From: Magnetococcales bacterium
GTDB taxonomy: Bacteria > Pseudomonadota > Magnetococcia > Magnetococcales > UBA8363
Direction of reading: 5' to 3'
Assembly: GCA_015232865.1 (NCBI GenBank)
Contig: JADFYU010000053.1
Coordinates: 1 to 16,429, forward strand
DNA: 16,429 nt
Made by a program: the position numbers and the translations under genes. A model generated the notes under the pieces. It saw only the letters and a program-made list of their open reading frames with translations. It did no database searches and was not told the origin of the DNA. This document shows positions 6,650 to 14,846 of the stretch, one piece after another. The first letter of the stretch is position 1, and each line of letters opens with the position of its first letter.

Positions 6650-7900
6650 CTAGCGCAAAAAAGTGCGGACCTGCTCCACAGCCCCATCAATGGCAACCGT
6701 AATCTGCTCACCTTCAGCCATGCTTTTGAACACCACTGAGCCGTCCGCCAACTCCTGTTCACCGATAATAGCGGTAATGGGAGCCTTGGAACGTCCGGCC
6801 CGTTTCATCTGCGCCTTCATGGAGCCGCCGCCAAGATTGAGTTCCACCGACAGCCCAGCCCGACGGAGAGATTGGGCCAAGGCCAGCCCGGCCACCTCCG
6901 TACCGGCACCGACAACCACCAGATAAAGATCAGGCGCGGAATCCGAAACCCGCCCTTGCTCCAGCAGCAACACCAATCGCTCCAATCCCATGGCAAAGCC
7001 GATGGCCGGCGTGCTTTGTCCGCCCATCTCATTGACCAGACCATCATACCGCCCACCGGCCGCTATCGCATTTTGCGCCCCCAAGGCATTGGTCGTCACC
7101 TCGAAGGCGGTCCGGTTATAGTAGTCCAAACCACGCACCATCAGGGGGTTGACCAAATAGGGCAGCGCCAATCGGGAGAGATGATCTTCCACACCCGTAA
7201 AATGGTCACCACAGGCCGGACAAAGATGGTCCCGCATGTGCGGAGCCGCTTGTGCCACAACCCGGCACGACTCATTTTTACAATCGAGAACCCGCAGCGG
7301 GTTGCGCACCATCCGGTTTTGACAGTTGGCACAGAGGTGCTCTTGCTGACTGTGCAAAAATTCCAGCAGCCTTTGCCGATAGGGATCGCGGCAGAGACCA
7401 CAGCCCAGGGAGTTGATCTCCAGGGTCAGATCGCCGGCAATGCCCGCCACCTGGATAAAGTCCATGACCATGGCCATCAGCTCGGCATCAGCCAACGGCC
7501 CCTCCGGGCCGAACAGTTCGCAACCAATCTGATGAAATTGCCGTTGCCGTCCCTTTTGTGGCCGTTCATAGCGAAACATCGGTCCCATATAGTAGACCCG
7601 CCAGGGCAACATTCGGTGCAGGCTGTTATTGATAAAACTCCGAACCACTGAAGCGGTCCCCTCCGGGCGCAAACTCAAATGGTCTCCACCTCGATCCGAA
7701 AAGGTGTACATCTCCTTTTCGACGATATCGCTGGTCTCACCGACGGCCCGGGAAAACAGCTCGCTCTTTTCAAAGATCGGCGTGCGCAATTCCCGATATC
7801 CATAGCGGCCAAAAACCTGACGGGCCGTAGCCTCCAGATATTGCCAGGCCGCTATCTTTTCTGGAAGGATGTCATGAACACCCCGTACCGTTTTGATCAT
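6650..7900 (-). CDS. hisS: Histidyl-tRNA synthetase
   Basis: Class II aminoacyl-tRNA synthetase that charges tRNA-His. 416 aa, normal length. Visible: N-terminal VRGVHDILP (5-13), motif 2 region GPMFRYERPQKGRQRQFHQ (106-124), the histidine-specific RGLDYYNRTAFE (256-267), motif 3 GGRYDGL...PAIGFAMGLERL (282-309), and a C-terminal anticodon-binding domain with the GGGSMKAQMKRAGR segment. Between 167 and 230 lie eight cysteines in four pairs (C167/C170, C190/C193, C207/C212, C227/C230), which E. coli HisRS lacks but some other bacterial HisRS have. Start ATG at 7900, 27 nt after ispG, as in other proteobacteria. The stop follows a six-T run in the coding strand (minus-strand equivalent of A6 at 6657-6662). 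Confidence 0.97.
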   Translation of the reverse strand: MIKTVRGVHDILPEKIAAWQYLEATARQVFGRYGYRELRTPIFEKSELFSRAVGETSDIVEKEMYTFSDRGGDHLSLRPEGTASVVRSFINNSLHRMLPWRVYYMGPMFRYERPQKGRQRQFHQIGCELFGPEGPLADAELMAMVMDFIQVAGIAGDLTLEINSLGCGLCRDPYRQRLLEFLHSQQEHLCANCQNRMVRNPLRVLDCKNESCRVVAQAAPHMRDHLCPACGDHFTGVEDHLSRLALPYLVNPLMVRGLDYYNRTAFEVTTNALGAQNAIAAGGRYDGLVNEMGGQSTPAIGFAMGLERLVLLLEQGRVSDSAPDLYLVVVGAGTEVAGLALAQSLRRAGLSVELNLGGGSMKAQMKRAGRSKAPITAIIGEQELADGSVVFKSMAEGEQITVAIDGAVEQVRTFLR

Positions 7901-7927
7901 CTTATCCGCTCTATTCTTGATTGTCTG

Positions 7928-9073
7928 TCACGATCGGAGCACCCTTGCATCCAATCGGTCCTCTGGTGCCCGCTCCGACTGCTCCTTGGCGATTTTAGCG
8001 GCCGCCCGCTCCACCTCCTCGACCAGACGGCTGACCAGAAAACGGTCATCCACCTTGCCGACCGGTTTTCCCTCTAGATAGAGCAGGTTTTCACCACCGG
8101 CACCGACCAGGCCAACGTGAGACTCCTTGGCCTCTCCCGGACCGTTGACGACGCAACCGATCACCGAAAGATTGACCGACTCCCGAATGTGGGCCAGACG
8201 CTTTTCCAAGGCGGCAACGACGTCGATCACCGAGAACTCCTGTCGGGAACAGGTGGGACAGGAGATGATGTTGACGCCGCGTGTTCGGAGTCCCAAGGTC
8301 TTGAGAATCTCAAACCCCACCCGCACCTCCGCAACCGGGTCCGTCGAGAGAGAAACCCTCAGGGTATCCCCTATTCCCTCTGAAAGCAATAAACCCAAAC
8401 CGATAGCCGATTTAACCGATCCCGGCAACAATCCACCCGCCTCGGTAATTCCCAGGTGCAGAGGATAATCCACCTGTTTGGCCAGCTTTCGGTAGGCTTC
8501 GACGGTCATGGCCACGGAGCTGGCTTTGAGGCTGATTTTTATCTCTGGATAGTTGAGATCTTCGAGAATGCGGATATGCCGCAACCCCGACTCCACCATG
8601 GCATCGGCACACGGCTCGCCATATTTGGCCAGCAGACTTTTTTCCAAGGAGCCGGCATTGACGCCAATGCGGATAGGAACCCGGCGATCCCGAGCCGCCC
8701 GTACCAGCTCGGAAACCCGTTCATTGGACCCTATATTACCCGGATTGATGCGCAGACAATCGATTCCCTGATCCAATGCGATAAGGGCCAACCGATAATC
8801 AAAGTGGATATCGGCAATCAGGGGAACCGCCGAACCACGAACCAAAGGTCCGACCGCCTCGGCCGCCGCCTTGTCCGGGCAGGAAATACGAACCAGGTCG
8901 GCACCGGCCTCGGCCAGTTGGGCAATCTGAGCGGCGGTTGCCAGCAGATCTCGGGTGTCGGTATTGGTCATGGATTGGACCGAAATGGGCGACTGGCCAC
9001 CCACCGTTACCGATCCGACCTGAACCGCCCGACTCAACCGCCGTGGGGCGGCAATCAATTCGGCTCGACTCAT
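7928..9073 (-). CDS. ispG: (E)-4-hydroxy-3-methylbut-2-enyl-diphosphate synthase IspG
   Basis: Penultimate enzyme of the MEP isoprenoid pathway: converts methylerythritol cyclodiphosphate to HMBPP using a [4Fe-4S] cluster. 381 aa, the two-domain bacterial form. The TIM-barrel part has [14 protein letters not shown] (29-42), [11 protein letters not shown] (87-97) and LRINPGNIG (107-115). The cluster ligands are C272 and C275 in SCPTCSRQ, C307 in [11 protein letters not shown], and E314. The ATG at 9073 overlaps the rodZ stop in an ATGA junction (9070-9073), so translational coupling is likely. Upstream rodZ and downstream hisS match the conserved cluster. Confidence 0.97.
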   Translation of the reverse strand: MSRAELIAAPRRLSRAVQVGSVTVGGQSPISVQSMTNTDTRDLLATAAQIAQLAEAGADLVRISCPDKAAAEAVGPLVRGSAVPLIADIHFDYRLALIALDQGIDCLRINPGNIGSNERVSELVRAARDRRVPIRIGVNAGSLEKSLLAKYGEPCADAMVESGLRHIRILEDLNYPEIKISLKASSVAMTVEAYRKLAKQVDYPLHLGITEAGGLLPGSVKSAIGLGLLLSEGIGDTLRVSLSTDPVAEVRVGFEILKTLGLRTRGVNIISCPTCSRQEFSVIDVVAALEKRLAHIRESVNLSVIGCVVNGPGEAKESHVGLVGAGGENLLYLEGKPVGKVDDRFLVSRLVEEVERAAAKIAKEQSERAPEDRLDARVLRS

Positions 9074-10791
9074 CGTCCGGCGGCACGCGCAAGAAGAGAG
9101 GCCGCCGACAGCTCCAACTCCCGGATTACGCCGTCCACATCCCCGCGGATGGCGACTTTTTTCTCGCCCACCCGAAATTGGATGGCCCCGGCGTTACCCA
9201 CCTCGGCATAAAACAGCGCGCCAGGTGGCACCCGAAACAGATGGTTGGGTTGCATGACCATATCTTTTAATGTTTTGCCCTCTTCATCCTGAATCAAAAC
9301 CCAGACCAACTCGGTTGAAATCAGCGAAACCGCATCGGTGGATTCCGGCTGCAAATCCTCCACAGTCGATAGAGGCTCCTGATAGCGTTTTTTGATCCGC
9401 TGAGCAGGGGTAAGGTTGGCATCTTCCACCGGCCTTGCAGCCTTTTTGGTCGGTTGCGACACAAAAGGCTGAATCTCCACAGCCGGGTCAGAATCAAAAA
9501 ATGGCTCAGAGGCCGACGCCCCGGGCGGTTTGCTTGCGACGGTTTTCGACAGGGGGCGACGACTATCCGTAGCGGGAGGCTGATCCTCTACCGGCAGATT
9601 GGGGGTCACGATTTTTTGCGGATTCAAATCCACCGACTCCAAAGACAATCGGGGATCAGGGTCCAACTCCGGCTCAGAAGCAGCCATAGAGACCTCTTCC
9701 GGCTCCTCTTTGGCCTCGGTCTCTTCTGAGAAAGAAAAAAAGCTAAACCAGGGCCAGCCGCTGCTCTTCTTTTTTTTGGTCGGCTCAACCCGCTCTTCAA
9801 CAACCGGCTCATCCGGCTCTAACTGAGAAATCTCCGTCGCTTCTGGAGCCATCAGCTCGCCCGGAACCTCAGCCAACTCGGTATCCATCGCCATCATTGG
9901 CTGCTCTTGGGGTTCAGTTGGCGGCGCTTCCCGTGTAGGGGGTTGAGAATCCATACTCTCCTCGTCCATCTCCGGCTGCCGCTCCGACAGTTCGATGACG
10001 TTTTTTTCCAATGCGGATAACGCCTGCTCCGACTCCGGCTCCTCATCGACAACCGACTGCTGTTCATCAGCAAGAGGGACTGACTCCGCCGGCATAGCGG
10101 GTGTCGAAGCTGAAGAGAGATCCGGTTCGGCTTCCAACGCCGCAATCTCCTCGACCTCTTCCGTCGTATCAAAAGAGTCCGGCTCTTCGGAGAAAACCGG
10201 CTCTGACGTTTGCAAAACCACTGGCTCTGAGGTTGGTGATGCCGAATTGTTAATGAACTCCCCCACCTTCATTGGGGGCGAAACCGGTACATGCTGTTCC
10301 ATCTCCTCTTTGGGACTGCCATAATAGTGACTATACCCAAAGGAGAGCGCAACCAGACCGACCAACCCCATGACAATGGAACCACTGTTGGGACGTTGTC
10401 GTGATTTGGTCGGGGGTGGAAAATGTTCGGTGGTCAGGTTTTGGCGTCGATTTTCAAAGGTGTTGAGAAACTGCTCAACGATGGGGTGGTCCGACAACTC
10501 CAGGTTTTTGGCGTAGAGACGTAAAAAACCTGCGACAAAGGCAACACCAGGCAATTTTTCAACCTGCCCGGCCTCCAGTGAGAGCAGGTGAACGTCCCGC
10601 AACCGGGTGCGCTTGGACATTTCATCGAGGGTAAAACCCTTAGCCTCCCGCGCTTGACGCAGAAGGTCTCCGACCTCTTGCGCTCCGACGGGCTTGCGTT
10701 CAAACGAGCCGTCTGACCCGTTGATCCCAGGTCTCTCCAGGGTTTTATCTCCCATTTCCGAGGCGGAAGAGGAGTCCGGTTTTTCTGCCAT
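9070..10791 (-). CDS. rodZ: RodZ-like cytoskeleton/cell-shape protein, enlarged periplasmic region
   Basis: 573 aa, much longer than the 337 of E. coli RodZ. Order: variable N-terminus (1-38); HTH_25 domain (about 39-115, [22 protein letters not shown] ... [15 protein letters not shown]), which in RodZ binds MreB; one membrane helix at about 136-153; a Glu/Pro/Ser-rich low-complexity region (about 160-455); and a C-terminal RodZ DUF4115-type beta domain (about 485-562, [22 protein letters not shown] ... [19 protein letters not shown]). A KKKK run followed by WPWFSFFSF (339-355) interrupts the acidic linker. Start ATG at 10791 has AAGG 8 nt upstream and lies 10 nt after the TPR lipoprotein. 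It overlaps ispG by 4 nt. Domain order plus context give a firm family call; the role of the extended linker is unknown. Confidence 0.92.
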   Translation of the reverse strand: MAEKPDSSSASEMGDKTLERPGINGSDGSFERKPVGAQEVGDLLRQAREAKGFTLDEMSKRTRLRDVHLLSLEAGQVEKLPGVAFVAGFLRLYAKNLELSDHPIVEQFLNTFENRRQNLTTEHFPPPTKSRQRPNSGSIVMGLVGLVALSFGYSHYYGSPKEEMEQHVPVSPPMKVGEFINNSASPTSEPVVLQTSEPVFSEEPDSFDTTEEVEEIAALEAEPDLSSASTPAMPAESVPLADEQQSVVDEEPESEQALSALEKNVIELSERQPEMDEESMDSQPPTREAPPTEPQEQPMMAMDTELAEVPGELMAPEATEISQLEPDEPVVEERVEPTKKKKSSGWPWFSFFSFSEETEAKEEPEEVSMAASEPELDPDPRLSLESVDLNPQKIVTPNLPVEDQPPATDSRRPLSKTVASKPPGASASEPFFDSDPAVEIQPFVSQPTKKAARPVEDANLTPAQRIKKRYQEPLSTVEDLQPESTDAVSLISTELVWVLIQDEEGKTLKDMVMQPNHLFRVPPGALFYAEVGNAGAIQFRVGEKKVAIRGDVDGVIRELELSAASLLARAAGR

Positions 10792-10801
10792 GGTCGTCGC
10801 C

Positions 10802-11566
10802 TTAATCGCTGCCTGATAGATGACTCAGTTTGATGGTTGCCCGCTCAGCGGCCTCTGATCCGGGGGCAATTTTTTGAATCTGCTGCAAAAGTGGAACAGC
10901 CCGACTCGTCTGGTTTGATTGTAAGTGTAGATCCGCCAACCGCTCAATGGTAGACAGATGATCCGGGTCGACCGCCAGTATATGGATTAACTGAACCTCT
11001 TCCAAGTCCGGTCGGTGCATTTTTCGATAATGGTCGGCCAACACCTGTCGGGCCGGTATATGATTGGCATTGATGGAAAAAACCCGTTCCAGACCCGAAA
11101 CCATCTCCCGAAACGCGCCATTGCGCTGATCAATCAGCGCCAAGTTGAAATAGGTCTCGCCCCGATCATGAAATTTTGCATCGGCCAGGGCGGCGTCAAA
11201 GGCTTTTTGGGCGGCGACCAACTGCTGCTGGCGCATCAAGGCCACGCCCAGATTATGGCTGATGGCACCACTGGTTGGGTTGAGCTTATGGGCACGCTGC
11301 CAGACAATCAAGGATTGGGCATCCTGCCCCAGTTGATCGTAGGCCACCCCCAACTGAGAAAGCAGTACGACATCGTCCGGTTTGATCTCCTGAGCCTTGC
11401 GCAAGGCCAACAGGGCCATCTGTGGATTGCCTCGATTCAGGTAGGCCTGCCCTTTTCTCATCAAGCCATCAAACCGATGGGTCTCTGAGCGGTTCGATGC
11501 CGGTCCCGCACAAGCCGAAAGCAGCAGAAGCACAACCAGTCCATAACGCCAAATGGAGCGGGTCAT
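10802..11566 (-). CDS. TPR-repeat lipoprotein (PilF/PilW-like position)
   Basis: 254 aa. N-terminal signal ends in lipobox LLSA-C19 with Ala at +2, so outer-membrane attachment is expected. The mature part is a stack of about six tetratricopeptide repeats (from residue 33 to about 240), for example GQAYLNRGNPQMALLALRKA, LGVAYDQLGQDAQSLIVW and LGVALMRQQQLVAAQKAF. In Gammaproteobacteria the gene before rodZ is pilF/pilW, the pilotin of the type IV pilus secretin; position and architecture fit, but sequence detail is not enough to claim the pilotin role and no pilus gene is visible. The ATG at 11566 overlaps the nadE stop in an ATGA junction (11563-11566); rodZ starts 10 nt after its stop. Confidence 0.82.
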   Translation of the reverse strand: MTRSIWRYGLVVLLLLSACAGPASNRSETHRFDGLMRKGQAYLNRGNPQMALLALRKAQEIKPDDVVLLSQLGVAYDQLGQDAQSLIVWQRAHKLNPTSGAISHNLGVALMRQQQLVAAQKAFDAALADAKFHDRGETYFNLALIDQRNGAFREMVSGLERVFSINANHIPARQVLADHYRKMHRPDLEEVQLIHILAVDPDHLSTIERLADLHLQSNQTSRAVPLLQQIQKIAPGSEAAERATIKLSHLSGSD

Positions 11567-13212
11567 GATACTTTGAACCCGTTGGTTATGGGATAACGGC
11601 GGTCTTTTCCAAAAGCCCGTTTGGTAATACGAACCCCAGGGGCCGCCTGCCGACGCTTATACTCGTTGCGATCCACCATCCGGATCACCCGCAACACACA
11701 ATCCCGTTCGATGCCCAAATTGACGATTTCATCCAAAGACATCTCCTGCTCCACATAGCAAGCCAGAATTTTATCCAGAATCGGGTAAGGTGGCAGGGAA
11801 TCGCTATCTTTTTGGTCTGGCCGCAACTCTGCCGACGGCGGTTTGGCAATCACCCGTGGCGGAATCGGCGGCGGTTTGCCGGACTCCACAGCCCAGCGAT
11901 TTCTAGCCTGGGAGAGGGAAAAAACCCGCTGTTTGAGCAAATCCTTTAAAACCGAATAGCCGCCGGCCATATCTCCGTACAGAGTGGCATAGCCGACGCT
12001 GACCTCGCTTTTATTGCCTGTGGTGACCAAAAGAGAGCCTTTTTTGTTGGAGATCGCCATCAGCAGCGTCGCACGAATGCGCGGCTGGATATTCTCCTCG
12101 GTGACATCCTCGCCCAGTCCCTCAAACTCTCCGGCCAACTCCCGGCAAAAAAGAGCAAAAATTTTGTCAATCGAAATATCCGTCAAGCGGATGCCAATAT
12201 TTTTCGCGCCCAAGCGAGCATCTTCCAGGCTCTCAGGAGAGGTGTATCGAGAAGGCATCATCAGTGCCTCTACCCGATTCGCTCCCAGGGCATCGGCACA
12301 GATCACCGCCGTCAAAGCGGAATCAATACCCCCCGAAAGGCCCAGGACCACCCCGGAAAAGCCATTTTTTTCGACATAATCCGAAAGTCCCAAACTCAGA
12401 GCCGCATAAATCTCTCGCTCCGGCTCCAGCCCCTCAACAATCCGGCCCGAACCAACTTCGATTAGGCCGGCTTCGGTTTTGGAAATAGAGACCGAAGCCA
12501 AATCGGTTTTAAAGGAGGCTGCGCGACTGACCAACTGACCCTGATGATTCAAAACAAAAGAGCCACCATCAAAAACCAATTCATCCTGACCTCCGACCAT
12601 ATTGACATAGAGAATGGGCAATCCCCACTCATCAAACCGCTGGCGGGCGATCGACTCCCTCTCCGCCTGTTTGCCGACGTGATAGGGAGAGGCGTTGATG
12701 TTCACAATCAACTCGGCCCCGGCTTCGATCAGTTGCGCCATGGGTTCACCGGCGTGCCAGAGGTCTTCACATATGGTAATACCCAGGGAAAATCCCTTGT
12801 AGGTAAAAGTTCTGGCCGAACGGCCCGGCTCAAAATAACGCTTTTCGTCGAAGACGCTAAAATTGGGCAGTCGCCATTTGACGGCATAACCGGATTCCCG
12901 CCCCCCTTCGATCAAAACGCCGACATTGTAGAGAACATCCCCCTGCCGGCGAATGCTGCCATAGATCGCATCGATCCCCAGCCGACCCAGCGCATCAGCC
13001 AACCGAATCTCAACCAGAGCCAGACGATTGATGAACGCCGGTTTATGAAGCAAATCCTCCGGTGGATAGCCCGTCAGAACCAATTCTGGAAAAACCACCA
13101 GGTCAATCCCATCTTTTTTGGCAAGCTCGGCAGACTTCAGCATCTGCTCCAGGTTATGATCCAGATTCCCCACATGGGGATTGATTTGAGCCAACGCTAC
13201 TAAAAATTCCAT
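11563..13212 (-). CDS. nadE: Glutamine-dependent NAD+ synthetase
   Basis: Last step of NAD+ biosynthesis: amidates nicotinate adenine dinucleotide with ammonia from glutamine, using ATP. 549 aa, the two-domain form. The N-terminal nitrilase-type amidase has its catalytic triad visible: E43 (FPELVLTGYP), K112 (KWRLPNFSVFDEKRYF) and C148 (ICEDLW). The C-terminal synthetase has the PP-loop SGGIDS (293-298), TGNKSE, and YATLYGDMAGGYSVLKDL. Both active sites look intact. Start ATG at 13212, with the canonical MEFLVALAQINPHVG opening; only a weak GGA precedes it. It heads the leftward gene array and has its own promoter at 13253-13280. Confidence 0.97.
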   Translation of the reverse strand: MEFLVALAQINPHVGNLDHNLEQMLKSAELAKKDGIDLVVFPELVLTGYPPEDLLHKPAFINRLALVEIRLADALGRLGIDAIYGSIRRQGDVLYNVGVLIEGGRESGYAVKWRLPNFSVFDEKRYFEPGRSARTFTYKGFSLGITICEDLWHAGEPMAQLIEAGAELIVNINASPYHVGKQAERESIARQRFDEWGLPILYVNMVGGQDELVFDGGSFVLNHQGQLVSRAASFKTDLASVSISKTEAGLIEVGSGRIVEGLEPEREIYAALSLGLSDYVEKNGFSGVVLGLSGGIDSALTAVICADALGANRVEALMMPSRYTSPESLEDARLGAKNIGIRLTDISIDKIFALFCRELAGEFEGLGEDVTEENIQPRIRATLLMAISNKKGSLLVTTGNKSEVSVGYATLYGDMAGGYSVLKDLLKQRVFSLSQARNRWAVESGKPPPIPPRVIAKPPSAELRPDQKDSDSLPPYPILDKILACYVEQEMSLDEIVNLGIERDCVLRVIRMVDRNEYKRRQAAPGVRITKRAFGKDRRYPITNGFKVS

Positions 13213-13234
13213 AGGGGGTTCCGATTAGGCCGCA

Positions 13235-13259
13235 GTAGAATTAGACTCTTCTATTCTAC
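13235..13259. promoter_or_regulatory. Inverted repeat over the nadE -10 element (possible operator)
   Basis: The 7-bp arms GTAGAAT (13235-13241) and ATTCTAC (13253-13259) are perfect reverse complements 11 nt apart. With one bulged T the pairing extends by 3 bp (AGA/TCT), leaving a CTCT loop. The repeat covers the whole -10 hexamer and the predicted start of nadE, where a bound dimeric repressor would block transcription. I do not recognise it as a known NAD regulator site (NrtR, NadQ, NiaR, NadR). Confidence 0.4.
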
Positions 13260-13280
13260 GGAATAACCAGACAATTTCAA
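13253..13280 (-). promoter_or_regulatory. Sigma-70-like promoter of the nadE operon
   Basis: On the minus strand: -35 TTGAAA (13280-13275), 16-nt spacer, -10 TAGAAT (13258-13253). Each hexamer matches 5 of 6 consensus bases. The predicted start is near 13246, leaving a leader of about 34 nt before the nadE ATG at 13212. Confidence 0.62.
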
Positions 13281-13339
13281 CTGATCGTGTTATTCCTGAA
13301 AATTCAATTAATTGTTGACCATGAAAGCAGGCTTCTTCC

Positions 13340-14407
13340 ATGATAAAAAACAACCCGGTTCGCCCGGAAATTCAAACGTTACAGGGCTATACTCCTGGAG
13401 AACAACCCGATGCCGACCGCCCACTGATCAAACTCAATACCAACGAGAACCCCTTCCCACCGCCCACCGTGGTTTTGGAAGCTCTGAAAAAGGCGGTCAA
13501 CCAGAGCCTGCGACTTTATCCGGAACCTTCCTCCCGTCCGGTTCGAGAGGCGGCCGGGCGAGCCTACGGCCTCCACCCCGACCAGGTCATCGTCGGCAAC
13601 GGCTCCGATGATCTGCTCACCATGATTTTGCGAACCTTCATCGATCCGGGCGAGGTTGTCGCCGCTCCAGCCCCCACCTATTCGCTCTATGAGACTTTGA
13701 CTAAAATCCAGGGAGGAACCTACCTCAACATTCCCTGGCCTGAAGATTTTTCCCTGCCCGTAAAAGCGTTGGTTCAGACCCAGGCCAAAGTGGTATTTGT
13801 CGTCCGCCCCAACGCCCCGACCGGTCACGTCGTCCCTCTGGAGCAGGTAGCCGACCTCTGTTCTCAAGCACCGGGGATGGTCATCTTGGATGAAGCCTAT
13901 GTGGATTTTGCCGAGGATGACGGCTTGCCGCTGCTGGCCGATTTTGACAACCTGATCATCACCCGCACTTTTTCAAAATCTTTGGCTCTGGCCGGTTTGC
14001 GGGTAGGCTTGGGATTTATGGCACCTTCTATCGCGACCCAGATGCACAAAGTGCGCGACTCCTACAACCTGGACCGACTCTCCCAGGCCGGAGCCGTGGC
14101 CGCCTTGGATCACCTCAGTGCATTCAAGCCTGGCATCGCTGCCATCAAAGTCCAACGTCAGCGATTGACCGAAGCACTGAATCAACGAGGATTTACAGTT
14201 AATGAAAGCCAGGCAAACTTTGTTTTGGCCAGCGTTCCCACACCGGGTCGATCGGGTCAGGGCTGGTTGGAGGCGTTACGTGCTCAGGGGTGTCTGGTAC
14301 GCTATTTTGGATCGGACCCACTTTTGGCCGATAAAATCCGCATCACCATCGGCACCAAGGAAGAGATCGACCGCTTTATCCAAGCCGTCGATCTGCTGCT
14401 GGAGTAA
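13340..14407 (+). CDS. hisC: Histidinol-phosphate aminotransferase
   Basis: PLP-dependent class I/II aminotransferase for the seventh step of histidine synthesis (imidazole-acetol phosphate to histidinol phosphate). 355 aa, standard length. Key parts: LNTNENPFPPP (32-42), LYPEPSS (59-65), GNGSDDLL (86-93) around the cofactor, RPNAPTG (156-162) in place of the usual NPNNPTG, DEAYVDF (184-190), and the PLP lysine K213 in TRTFSKSLALAGLRVG. The start ATG at 13340 matches the usual opening of the family (...VRPEIQTLQGYTPGEQ); its Shine-Dalgarno is weak and no clear promoter is seen on this strand of the 127-nt divergent spacer from nadE. Related enzymes can act on phenylalanine or tyrosine precursors, so specificity is inferred from the close family match. 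Confidence 0.93.
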   Translation: MIKNNPVRPEIQTLQGYTPGEQPDADRPLIKLNTNENPFPPPTVVLEALKKAVNQSLRLYPEPSSRPVREAAGRAYGLHPDQVIVGNGSDDLLTMILRTFIDPGEVVAAPAPTYSLYETLTKIQGGTYLNIPWPEDFSLPVKALVQTQAKVVFVVRPNAPTGHVVPLEQVADLCSQAPGMVILDEAYVDFAEDDGLPLLADFDNLIITRTFSKSLALAGLRVGLGFMAPSIATQMHKVRDSYNLDRLSQAGAVAALDHLSAFKPGIAAIKVQRQRLTEALNQRGFTVNESQANFVLASVPTPGRSGQGWLEALRAQGCLVRYFGSDPLLADKIRITIGTKEEIDRFIQAVDLLLE

Positions 14408-14438
14408 TTTTTTTTACCAAACATTGAGAGGATCGACG

Positions 14439-14786
14439 ATGTCTACGACCATCTATCACAACCCCCGCTGCTCAAAATCCCGTGCCGCCCTCGCCCTGTT
14501 GCAGGAGCGTGACGAAGAGATCGAGGTAATTGAATATCTCAAAACGCCCCCGACCAAAGAGGCTTTGGAGCACATTCTATCTCTGCTCGGCAAAGAACCA
14601 CGGGAGCTGATGCGAAAAAAAGAGGCCCCCTACATCGAGAACAATCTGGGCGACCCGTCTCTCTCCCGAGAAACCCTGATCCAAGCTCTGGTTGACTACC
14701 CAAAACTGATCGAACGCCCCATCGTGCTCAAAAACAATCAAGCCGCCATAGGCCGGCCTATTGAGGATGTCCTGGCTATTCTTTAG
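14439..14786 (+). CDS. YfgD-type ArsC-family thiol reductase
   Basis: 115 aa with a thioredoxin-like fold of the ArsC/Spx superfamily. It starts TIYHNPRCSKSR, with the single catalytic-type cysteine C11, then TPPTKEAL, RELMRKKE, ERPIV and IGRPIEDVL. The anion-binding arginines R59, R93 and R106 line up, offset by one, with R60, R94 and R107 of E. coli ArsC (catalytic C12), so glutathione/glutaredoxin-type arsenate reduction is plausible. Its length and the CSKSR motif match E. coli YfgD (about 119 aa), a paralogue without a proven arsenate role, better than the 141-residue plasmid ArsC. No arsR, arsB or acr3 is nearby. It starts 31 nt after hisC with GAGAGGA about 7 nt before the ATG, so the two probably form an operon. 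Confidence 0.88.
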   Translation: MSTTIYHNPRCSKSRAALALLQERDEEIEVIEYLKTPPTKEALEHILSLLGKEPRELMRKKEAPYIENNLGDPSLSRETLIQALVDYPKLIERPIVLKNNQAAIGRPIEDVLAIL

Positions 14787-14846
14787 TTCCTGCATAAAGG
14801 ACTGCAAAACCTGGGTTTGGCAACTGAGAACAGATCGAATCGAGTT

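Noticed and set aside
9624..10324. Several long alternative-frame open stretches opposite or within rodZ
   Set aside because: They are compositional shadows of the E/P/S-rich linker, low complexity, and lack start context.
13315..13320. TTGACC as a -35 element for hisC
   Set aside because: A -10 at normal spacing would fall on or after the hisC ATG, so it cannot drive the annotated start.
14787..14846. Terminator between the convergent ArsC-family and glycosyltransferase genes
   Set aside because: Only an AAACC/GGTTT pairing with almost no loop; no usable stem-loop or T-run.
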